Source: Acidaminococcaceae bacterium (GTDB lineage Bacteria > Bacillota > Negativicutes > Acidaminococcales > Acidaminococcaceae). Taken from it: DNA of 15,573 bases. Where the stretch lies: NCBI GenBank assembly GCA_028693975.1, contig JAQUUF010000006.1, positions 389-15,961 on the forward strand, given 5' to 3'. Shown in pieces: positions 6,329-13,275 of the stretch (position 1 is the stretch's first letter; each line of letters starts with the position of its first letter). Position numbers and translations under genes: made by a program. Below the pieces are notes generated by a model. It was not told where the DNA came from. It made no database searches and saw only the letters and a program-made list of their open reading frames with translations.

Positions 6329-8085
6329 ACTTAACAATCAACGATACCCCTGTCAGCGTGCCTGCTGGCACAACAATTATCGCAGCAGCTCAAGCTATTG
6401 GCATTAATATTCCTAGCCTGTGCTACCTCAAGGATCTTAATGAAATCAGTGCTTGTCGCGTCTGCTCTGTAGAAGTAGAAGGTGAAGCCAAGCTGGTACC
6501 CTCTTGCAGTAATGTTGTAAGAGAAGGTATGAAAATACATACTAATTCCCCACGTGCTAGACAAGCTCGCAAAATCAACGTGGAATTAATCTTGTCCCAG
6601 CATGATTGTCGCTGCGCCATCTGCTCACGCAGCGGTAATTGCAAATTGCAAAAAATATCTAACGACTTAGGTATCAAAGGTACTCTTTATGCCGATATGC
6701 AACCCAAAGCTCCTATCATTACTGATTGGACCACTACTTTCCCCCTTTTCCGCAATCCACGCAAATGTCTTAAATGTATGCGCTGTGTGCAAGTATGCGA
6801 AAAAGTCCAATCGCTGGGCGTGTGGGATGTAAGCGGCACCGGCTCACGGACAACAATTGACGTTTCTCACAATAGAGTTATCAAGCAAGCAGACTGCGTA
6901 CTCTGTGGTCAATGTATCACCCACTGTCCTGTAGAGGCTTTACGCGAACGTGATGACACTGATGGCGTTTTCGCGGCCTTGGCGGCTAAGCAAAAAGTTA
7001 CGGTTATTCAAGTAGCCCCTGCTGTCAGAACCGCACTTGGCGCTACCTTGCAAACAGGCGAAACTCCAGTATCACCCGAAACCATCGTCGCTGCACTCAA
7101 ACAAATCGGTTTTGATTATGTTTTTGACACTAGCTTTGCTGCTGACTTAACTATCATGGAAGAAAGCACCGAGCTCTTGCAGCGCTTGAACGCAGGAGAG
7201 CTACAAGAATTCCCTATGTTTACTTCTTGCTGCCCTGCTTGGGTCAGATTCATGAAATCTCAGTATCCGCAGTATGTCAAATATCTCTCTTCTTCCAAAT
7301 CTCCACAGCAAATGTTTGGCGCCGTTACCAAGACTTGGTTTGCCCAAAGCATCGGGGTAAATCCGGCCGATATTTACTCGGTCTCAGTAATGCCTTGTTT
7401 GGCCAAAAAAGCCGAGTGCGCCCTACCCACCATGGCTCGCAATGGTGTTGCTGATGTCGATGCATCCATTACTACCAGAGAGATAATCCGCATGATTCGC
7501 TCCGAGAATATCCTGCCCCAAGACTTAACAGCAGTACCTTTTGATTCGCCCCTTGGTACTGCTACCGGAGCCGGTGTCATTTTTGGTGCTACCGGCGGCG
7601 TCATGGAAGCTGCTCTGCGCAGTGCCTATTATTTCGTAACCGGCCAAGCACCCAAAGACGAATTATTCCAAGCAGTCCGTGGTGAAAAAGCTTGGAAAGA
7701 AGCCACTTATTCTTTGGGGCAAGCCACTGTACGCTGTGCTGTTGTCAGCGGCTTAGCTAACGCTCGCAAGCTAATGGAAGCCTTGATTGCCAAGGAAGTG
7801 CAGTACGATTTTGTGGAAGTTATGTCCTGCCCAGGCGGCTGTGTCGGCGGCGGCGGCCAGCCTATCAGCCTGCAAGACGAAGAATTGGCAACCAAACGCA
7901 GCGAAACATTATATGCCCTCGACAAAAAAGATGCCCTCCGCAACTCTTATGACAATCCTGTTATTCAAGAGCTTTATGGACAGTTTTTAGAAAAACCTGG
8001 CTCAGAAGCCGCAGAGCATTTACTGCATACCGACCACGAAGGCTGGTCCATGCCCCTAGCAGTAAAATTGCAAAAGAAAAAATAA
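6322..8085 (+). CDS. hydA: [FeFe] hydrogenase catalytic subunit, CpI-like modular type
   Basis: This 587-residue enzyme reversibly makes H2 from protons and electrons. All cofactor modules of the Clostridium pasteurianum CpI type are visible. The N-terminal 2Fe-2S domain has C34, C45, C48 and C62. A His-Cys3 4Fe-4S site has H94, C98, C101 and C107. Two ferredoxin-like clusters have C149/152/155/159 and C192/195/198/202. The H-cluster domain carries TSCCPAW (301-307; C303 in the proton-transfer position, C304 a ligand), MPCLAKKAE (357-365; C359) and EVMSCPGGCVGGGGQP (499-514; C503, C507). Length is close to CpI, and no motif residue is missing. There is no signal peptide, so it is cytoplasmic. 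Its ATG follows AAAGGAGGT (6302-6310) inside the end of the upstream flavoprotein gene. The pairing with a GltD-like gene recalls HydDB group A2, described as glutamate-synthase-linked. Maturases HydE, HydF and HydG are not in the window. Confidence 0.96.
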   Translation: MVNLTINDTPVSVPAGTTIIAAAQAIGINIPSLCYLKDLNEISACRVCSVEVEGEAKLVPSCSNVVREGMKIHTNSPRARQARKINVELILSQHDCRCAICSRSGNCKLQKISNDLGIKGTLYADMQPKAPIITDWTTTFPLFRNPRKCLKCMRCVQVCEKVQSLGVWDVSGTGSRTTIDVSHNRVIKQADCVLCGQCITHCPVEALRERDDTDGVFAALAAKQKVTVIQVAPAVRTALGATLQTGETPVSPETIVAALKQIGFDYVFDTSFAADLTIMEESTELLQRLNAGELQEFPMFTSCCPAWVRFMKSQYPQYVKYLSSSKSPQQMFGAVTKTWFAQSIGVNPADIYSVSVMPCLAKKAECALPTMARNGVADVDASITTREIIRMIRSENILPQDLTAVPFDSPLGTATGAGVIFGATGGVMEAALRSAYYFVTGQAPKDELFQAVRGEKAWKEATYSLGQATVRCAVVSGLANARKLMEALIAKEVQYDFVEVMSCPGGCVGGGGQPISLQDEELATKRSETLYALDKKDALRNSYDNPVIQELYGQFLEKPGSEAAEHLLHTDHEGWSMPLAVKLQKKK

Positions 8086-8099
8086 TATTCTCCTGACAG

Positions 8100-8133
8100 G
8101 CAAAAAGCAGAAGCCTCGGCTTCTGCTTTTTGC
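8100..8133. terminator. Bidirectional terminator between hydA and the hybrid kinase gene
   Basis: This is a perfect 16-base inverted repeat (8100-8115 and 8118-8133; stem GCAAAAAGCAGAAGCC) between two convergent genes. In both directions the descending arm ends in TTTTTGC, giving a T-rich end. On the plus strand a further TTTTTT follows at about 8140. Position and strength suggest it stops both transcripts. Confidence 0.82.
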
Positions 8134-8162
8134 TTAGCGTTTTTTGCCTAGTCGCAGAGCTA

Positions 8163-11100
8163 TCATGTTCTGCGGCTTTTCTCTTTCCCAAATGGGTTCT
8201 TCTCCCCGTACATAAAATCATACAGCGTCTGATAAAGCAGTCCTGAATCTATCGGCTTTACTAAATGTGCATTCATTCCAGCCGCTTTTGACTTAGTGAT
8301 ATCTTCCTCAAAAGCATTTGCAGTCATAGCGATGATGGGAATAGTTTTGGCAGTTGGTTTGGACAGATGACGAATTGAACTTGCTGCCTGCAGACCATCC
8401 ATCTGCGGCATTCTAATATCCATTAAAATTGCATCATAGTAGCCCAACGGGGAGGTAGCAAACATCTCCAAGGCCCTAAGTCCGTTCTCGGCATGGTCCA
8501 CAACTAATCCCTTGCGCTCTAATAGTCTTCTTGCCACTTCTACATTAAGCGGGTGATCCTCCGCCAATAATATTCGCTGACTCTCAAACTTGAAGTCTTC
8601 AGTAATGACGGTATCGTGTTCTCTTTGTCTGCCCAATATTTTTTCAAAAGCAGATATGAGATTGGATTTAAACATTGGCTTGCTCATAAGCAAATTAATT
8701 CCTGCAAGCTTGGCTTCATACTCAATGCTCGCCCAATCGTATGCGGTCATAATTATAATGGTAACTTCAGGACCGACGATTTGGCGTATTCTTCGTGCTG
8801 TTTCAATTCCATCCATTTCTGGCATTTTCCAATCAAGTAACACAAGATCATAATATTTTCCGCTGTTCAAGTTTGCACTTATACACTCTATCGCTTGGGC
8901 ACCGCTGCTTACCCATTCAGCTGCTATGCTCATTTCCTTTAGGGTAATGACTGCATGCTCACAGATAATTTCATCATCATCAACAACCAATGCTTTGAGC
9001 TTAGAAAAATTATAATATTGTTGATTAAGGTATCTGGTTCTGGATTCTGCTGTGATTCCAAGTTTGACGTCTACGGTAAATTCTGTACCGGCACCCTCAA
9101 TGCTGCGGACACCTATATTGCCATCCATCAAATCTACCAAGTTTTTACAGATAGCAAGGCCCAAACCTATTCCACTATACTGTGTAGTAGTACCAGAACT
9201 TTCTTGCGAGAAAGCATCAAACAAATGTGGTATAAACTCCTCTGATATTCCTCGACCAGTATCATATATTACAAAACGAAGCACTGCAAAATTTTCACTC
9301 TTGCGCACTTGGCGAGCATGTAATACCACCCTGCCTTGTAACGGTGTAAATTTAACAGCATTGGACAAAATATTTATTAGCACCTGTTGTAGTTTCGTCG
9401 CATCCCCTATGTAATAGTCCTCCACACTCGGATCTACAATACACTCATAGTCTATCTCTTTTGTCTGTGCCTGCGTATAACAAATAGAGTTGATACTATT
9501 CACGAACTCTTCAAACGGTATTTTTTCCGCTTTCAGAAGCATTTTGCCGCTTTCGATACGACTCATATCGAGAATATCATTGATAAGCGAAAGCAGAAAG
9601 CGAGCGGAAATTCCGATTTTACCAATACAGTCTGCCACTTGGGCATCGTCTCCAATTGATTGAGCTGCAATCGTGGACATACCGATTATAGCATTCATTG
9701 GCGTGCGAATTTCGTGGCTCATGCGCGAGAGAAAATCGCTTTTAGCACTGCTAGCCTGTTTGGCTGCCACCAGAGCAGTCTCCAAATTTTGTTGTTGTTG
9801 CTGCTGCACTTCCAGCATATTTGTTACATCAATGCGTGTCATTATTACCTGTTGTGCCTCTTCGTTAAGATACGCATATTGAATTCTCTTTTTGACAATT
9901 TTCCCATGACTATCCCGCCCAGAATAAACAGCAGAAAACATTTTTTGCTTTTTTAGATGTTCTCTGATGGTTTCCGGCATCATATTATGAATAGCTCTCT
10001 CTCTATCACCCGGAAGTACCTCTGTATGACATAGCCTCTTCACTTCTTGTACATAATCATCACAAAAGGGAATAGGACGGATGGAGTAGTCTTCCCCTCC
10101 CGTATAAGTTTTCGCACAGTTTTTTATTAGGTCAATATATGCAATAAAGTCATACTCCAAAGAACTGACCGCTTCAATAATTCCTTCTTTAATCTTCTCA
10201 TCGTTAATGTCATAGGTATACTGAAAAGACATAATATCATCCGTTTTTGGGTTTCTATATATTTTCACCGTGGTTTTAACCCAGATAATATTGCCGTCAT
10301 TCGTCTTTCGTCTATAATCTATACTATGCTGCGACTCCCCATTAGAATAGGCTTGTATTATACGTTCGCGATTAAGAAAACTCTCCAGCAATTGCTTATC
10401 CTTTGTGGTAAAACCAGTTTCTGCTAACTTCTCTAACTCCGCATCATAGGCACCACCTTCAATCGAGATAGTTATATTGTCCTTGCCAATATAACTCTCC
10501 ACACTATTCTGCGTAAGATTGCAGCGCACCCTTGCTAACAATTTTTCACTTTGCGTGGCTTGAGCATAGTCCATTTCCTCTTGGTATTTTAGTTCTGCCT
10601 TTTTAATAGCAGTAACATTCCTACCTATACCATGAGCGTAAATCGGCGTTCCTTGCGCATCGAAGAAATTCGTATAATCAATGTGTTCACACCACCAACC
10701 ACTTCTATCTTTTGTTTGAAACCAAAAATCTCCTGATGCGGTTGGGGCACCGCCAGCGAGCTTCACATACAGTTCTTTAAAATCCGCTATGGAGTCTCGG
10801 TGAACATAACCTGATTGAATAAGAGAGTCAGGAACATGTTCGACTCGCTCTACATCACTGTGCATTTTTTTGGAAGAAGCCGTTGTTATAATCGCTCTAC
10901 TTGCATAATCATAAGTCCAAAAAGATATATCTGCATTTTCCGTTGCGATACGCAGCTTGTCTTGTTGATCCCGAAGTGCCATTTCCGTTTCTTTTTGCTC
11001 GGTAATATCATTATAAATAGCGTATACTCGTGTTTCGTCATTTCCCAGGACACGTACATTAATGCTAAGTTGGATATATTTAAGTTGCCCTTCTTTCGTT

Positions 11101-11402
11101 GCTGTACGGTAGCAAGTATTGACCCGCTTGCTCTTAGATATCGCTTCTTTAACCGCACTCAACGTCTTAACTGCATCCTCATCAATTGCGCGGCATACAT
11201 CAGTTGCGCAGCCCGCTATTATTTCTTCTCTTGTCGAGCCCGAAATCTCGCAAACCCCATCATTAAAATATATGAGTTTAACCGCTTCATTTGGTTTTAT
11301 GACATAAACAGCGATACCTCCTGGCATCATATTAAAAAGTTCTGGGTTAATCTCTGTCTGCGAATTCAGCATATCTAAATTATTTGTATCATTACTACTC
11401 AT
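8163..11402 (-). CDS. Soluble PAS-domain hybrid sensor histidine kinase with two receiver domains
   Basis: This 1079-residue protein senses an unknown signal and relays phosphate from His to Asp. PAS-type regions are seen at about 20-138 (ends in YAIYNDITEQKE), 148-268 (ends in GIGRNVTAIKKAE) and about 340-402 (ends in FQYTYDINDEK). A fourth, more divergent one is at about 405-532. A run of six Gln (533-538) lies in a linker likely to be coiled coil. HisKA holds phospho-acceptor H563 (SHEIRTPMN). The HATPase has an N box (N681), a G1 box (DTGRGIS) and a G2 box (GIGLGLA). Receiver 1 (about 803-925) has D857 and K908; receiver 2 (about 942-1066) has D995 and K1049. No transmembrane segment, HPt or DNA-binding output domain is seen. 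The ATG follows AAAGGAAG. The gene looks more AT-rich than its neighbours and stands alone, so its partner and target are not shown here. Confidence 0.93.
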   Translation of the reverse strand: MSSNDTNNLDMLNSQTEINPELFNMMPGGIAVYVIKPNEAVKLIYFNDGVCEISGSTREEIIAGCATDVCRAIDEDAVKTLSAVKEAISKSKRVNTCYRTATKEGQLKYIQLSINVRVLGNDETRVYAIYNDITEQKETEMALRDQQDKLRIATENADISFWTYDYASRAIITTASSKKMHSDVERVEHVPDSLIQSGYVHRDSIADFKELYVKLAGGAPTASGDFWFQTKDRSGWWCEHIDYTNFFDAQGTPIYAHGIGRNVTAIKKAELKYQEEMDYAQATQSEKLLARVRCNLTQNSVESYIGKDNITISIEGGAYDAELEKLAETGFTTKDKQLLESFLNRERIIQAYSNGESQHSIDYRRKTNDGNIIWVKTTVKIYRNPKTDDIMSFQYTYDINDEKIKEGIIEAVSSLEYDFIAYIDLIKNCAKTYTGGEDYSIRPIPFCDDYVQEVKRLCHTEVLPGDRERAIHNMMPETIREHLKKQKMFSAVYSGRDSHGKIVKKRIQYAYLNEEAQQVIMTRIDVTNMLEVQQQQQQNLETALVAAKQASSAKSDFLSRMSHEIRTPMNAIIGMSTIAAQSIGDDAQVADCIGKIGISARFLLSLINDILDMSRIESGKMLLKAEKIPFEEFVNSINSICYTQAQTKEIDYECIVDPSVEDYYIGDATKLQQVLINILSNAVKFTPLQGRVVLHARQVRKSENFAVLRFVIYDTGRGISEEFIPHLFDAFSQESSGTTTQYSGIGLGLAICKNLVDLMDGNIGVRSIEGAGTEFTVDVKLGITAESRTRYLNQQYYNFSKLKALVVDDDEIICEHAVITLKEMSIAAEWVSSGAQAIECISANLNSGKYYDLVLLDWKMPEMDGIETARRIRQIVGPEVTIIIMTAYDWASIEYEAKLAGINLLMSKPMFKSNLISAFEKILGRQREHDTVITEDFKFESQRILLAEDHPLNVEVARRLLERKGLVVDHAENGLRALEMFATSPLGYYDAILMDIRMPQMDGLQAASSIRHLSKPTAKTIPIIAMTANAFEEDITKSKAAGMNAHLVKPIDSGLLYQTLYDFMYGEKNPFGKEKSRRT

Positions 11403-11488
11403 GCTTACACTTCCTTTCCACGGGATAGCTACTCACATGGGGAGATACACACTCGCTCTGGCTCAATTTGTTTTGCAAGATGTATGTT

Positions 11489-11515
11489 CATTCCCACCTG
11501 AATATTTTGGGAATG
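11489..11515. repeat. Short inverted repeat in the kinase leader
   Basis: CATTCCC (11489-11495) and GGGAATG (11509-11515) form a perfect 7-bp inverted repeat with a 13-base AT-rich loop. It lies about 90-115 bases upstream of the kinase start, inside its predicted leader. It could be an operator or an RNA hairpin. There is no T-run after it on the minus strand, so it is not a simple terminator. Confidence 0.4.
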
Positions 11516-11534
11516 CTAAGCCTCCGCACCCTGT

Positions 11535-11563
11535 TTGACAGATATACCTATTTCTATTATTAT
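11535..11563 (+). promoter_or_regulatory. Promoter-like sequence on the plus strand with no obvious gene
   Basis: A perfect -35 TTGACA (11535-11540), an optimal 17-base spacer and TATTAT (11558-11563, 5 of 6) form one of the best sigma-A matches in the window. It points toward the glpK terminator, with no gene downstream on this strand. It may be chance in AT-rich DNA or may drive a short RNA. Confidence 0.35.
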
Positions 11564-11567
11564 AACA
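11559..11567 (-). promoter_or_regulatory. Candidate extended -10 promoter of the hybrid kinase gene
   Basis: The minus strand reads TGTTATAAT, an exact extended -10 element (TGnTATAAT). No good -35 box was found 16-18 bases upstream, which extended -10 promoters can tolerate. Transcription from here would give a leader of about 150 bases before the kinase ATG, including the inverted repeat at 11489-11515. It overlaps a plus-strand promoter-like sequence. Confidence 0.45.
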
Positions 11568-11670
11568 GAAACCTAGTCTGCTTGGCTTGTAATATTCTCC
11601 GTACTTTTTACTATTATCTACTTAAATACTGCTATTTTAACCAACACTCCAATATATTGTTCCCTTCTAT

Positions 11671-11715
11671 AGAAAAAGAGAGAAAGCCAGAGCGATAGAC
11701 TCGACTTTCTCTCTT
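11671..11715 (-). terminator. Rho-independent terminator of the TRAP-glpK operon
   Basis: Arms at 11676-11686 and 11705-11715 are an 11-bp perfect inverted repeat (AAGAGAGAAAG and its complement) with an 18-base loop. On the minus strand the hairpin is followed by a run of T (plus-strand AAAAA at 11673-11677). It lies about 60 bases after the glpK stop codon. On the plus strand the T-run is weak, so it acts mainly on glpK transcripts. Confidence 0.75.
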
Positions 11716-11774
11716 CCTATATACGGAATTTAATTTTCATTAGTTTATTTGCAAGCCTCTGCTGAGCATTACTA

Positions 11775-13265
11775 TTACTCTGCCCATTCTCTTGCACGGC
11801 CGACCGCCTTGTGCCAGCCACTAAGCAACTCACTCCTAGTTGTTGCACTCATAGCCGGATTAAATGTTCTAGCAATTTTATGATTGTTAATTATTTCTTC
11901 TTGTCCTGACCAGAAACCTACCGCCAAGCCTGCCAAATAGCTGGCCCCCAAGGCTGTGGTCTCAATACATTCCGGCCGTTCCACTTGTACGCCTAATGTA
12001 TCACTCTGGAATTGCATCAAGAAGTTATTGGCACAGGCTCCACCGTCAACCTTGATGGATTGCAGCTTAAGTCCGCTGTCTTCTTCCATAGCCGTCAATA
12101 CATCGTAGACCTGATACGCCAAGGATTCCAAAGTAGCACGCACGATATGATTTTTATTAACTCCACGAGTCAAGCCTAGAATAGAGCCTCTAGCATATTG
12201 GTCCCAATAAGGTGCTCCCAGCCCTACGAAGGCTGGTACTACATAACAGCCATTAGCTGACTCTACTGCTTGGGCACAAGCTTCTGTTTCGGAAGCAGTA
12301 CGAATGATACCTAATTCATCACGTAGCCATTGGATGGCTGCACCGGCTACAAAGATGGAGCCTTCCAAAGCATATTCCACCTTATTATCCAAGCCCCAAG
12401 CAATAGTGGTAATCAAACCGTTATAGGAATTCACCGCTTTGTTGCCTGTGTTCATCAACATGAAGCCACCGGTACCGTAAGTGTTCTTAACTTCACCAGC
12501 ACTAAAGCAGGCTTGTCCGAACAAAGCCGCTTGTTGGTCACCGGCCGCACCTGCAATACGCACCTCAGTTCCAGTCAGCTTAGCCGCAGAAGTACCATAA
12601 ATACAACTAGAAGGGCATACTTCGGGCAGCATACATTTGGGTATATTAAATTCTTCCAACAAATCATCGTCCCATTGCAGGGTATGAATATTAAACATCA
12701 TGGTGCGCGAAGCATTGGAATAATCGGTGACATGTACTTTACCGCCAGTCAGCTTCCAAATAATCCAACTATCTATCGTGCCAAAAAGCAATTTGCCCGC
12801 TCGGGCTGCCGCCAAAGCTCCCGGCATTTGGTTCAAAATCCACCTGAGCTTGGTAGCCGAAAAGTAAGCATCCGGCACAAGACCTGTTTTGGCAGTGATT
12901 GCCGCACCTAGGCCCCTCTCTTTCAGGCTGTCGCAATATTCCGCAGTACGACGACATTGCCAGACAATAGCCTTGTGGATAGGCCGTCCTGTCGCTTTGT
13001 CCCATACGACTGTAGTTTCACGCTGATTGGTGATACCAATACCGGCTACCTGCTCCATGGTGGCACCAATTTTCTCCAAAGCTTCGTAGATAAGCCCTAG
13101 TTGCGCCGCCCAAATTTCTTCTGCATCATGCTCCACCCAGCCAGGTTGAGGGTAATACTGGTTGAACTCTTTTTGTGCTACGCTGACAATCTGCGAGGTA
13201 TGGTTAAACAAAATACAGCGGCAACTGGTAGTACCTAGGTCTAACGCCATAATATATTGTTCCAT
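11775..13265 (-). CDS. glpK: Glycerol kinase
   Basis: This 496-residue FGGY-family kinase makes sn-glycerol 3-phosphate from glycerol and ATP in the cytoplasm. Near full-length similarity to known GlpK is evident: ALDLGTTSCR at 7-16 (ATP site), PGWVEHDAEEIW at 41-52, ITNQRETTVVWDK at 78-90 and AIVWQCRRT at 99-107 (glycerol contacts). Catalytic D243 lies in AGAAGDQQAALFGQ, followed by YGTGGFMLMNTG and the FGGY signature around 408-430. Length is normal. The loop just before the catalytic Asp (about 224-232) lacks the His that HPr phosphorylates in enterococcal and bacillar GlpK, so PTS control through that residue is not expected. The ATG follows AGGAGGTGG, which overlaps the dctM stop codon, and the gap to dctM is 10 bases, so it is the last gene of the TRAP operon. 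No glpF or glpD is in the window. Confidence 0.95.
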   Translation of the reverse strand: MEQYIMALDLGTTSCRCILFNHTSQIVSVAQKEFNQYYPQPGWVEHDAEEIWAAQLGLIYEALEKIGATMEQVAGIGITNQRETTVVWDKATGRPIHKAIVWQCRRTAEYCDSLKERGLGAAITAKTGLVPDAYFSATKLRWILNQMPGALAAARAGKLLFGTIDSWIIWKLTGGKVHVTDYSNASRTMMFNIHTLQWDDDLLEEFNIPKCMLPEVCPSSCIYGTSAAKLTGTEVRIAGAAGDQQAALFGQACFSAGEVKNTYGTGGFMLMNTGNKAVNSYNGLITTIAWGLDNKVEYALEGSIFVAGAAIQWLRDELGIIRTASETEACAQAVESANGCYVVPAFVGLGAPYWDQYARGSILGLTRGVNKNHIVRATLESLAYQVYDVLTAMEEDSGLKLQSIKVDGGACANNFLMQFQSDTLGVQVERPECIETTALGASYLAGLAVGFWSGQEEIINNHKIARTFNPAMSATTRSELLSGWHKAVGRAREWAE

Positions 13266-13275
13266 AAGCCACCTC

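Larger units (their letters stand above)
11403..11774. other. AT-rich intergenic region between hybrid kinase and glpK
   Basis: This 372-base region has no convincing gene. It holds the kinase leader with its ribosome binding site, a 7-bp inverted repeat (11489-11515), overlapping promoter-like sequences on both strands near 11535-11567 and the glpK terminator (11671-11715). A short plus-strand open frame across 11468-11698 lacks a ribosome binding site and starts upstream of the plus-strand promoter, so it was not called. Confidence 0.6.

Noticed and set aside
10815..11378. 187-codon open frame on the plus strand opposite the hybrid kinase
   Set aside because: It is antisense to conserved PAS coding sequence, Cys/Arg/Tyr rich, and has no recognisable domain.
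11403..11552. Possible riboswitch in the kinase leader
   Set aside because: The leader has a hairpin and a purine-rich GGTGCGGAGGC stretch, but I could not match it to the conserved core of c-di-GMP, SAM or other riboswitch classes I know.
11468..11698. 76-codon open frame between the kinase and glpK
   Set aside because: It begins at a TTG with no ribosome binding site, its start is upstream of the only plus-strand promoter, it is Tyr/Cys/Asn rich as expected of AT-rich noncoding DNA, and it runs into a terminator stem.
12330..12911. 193-codon open frame on the plus strand opposite glpK
   Set aside because: It is a shadow of strongly conserved glycerol kinase sequence.
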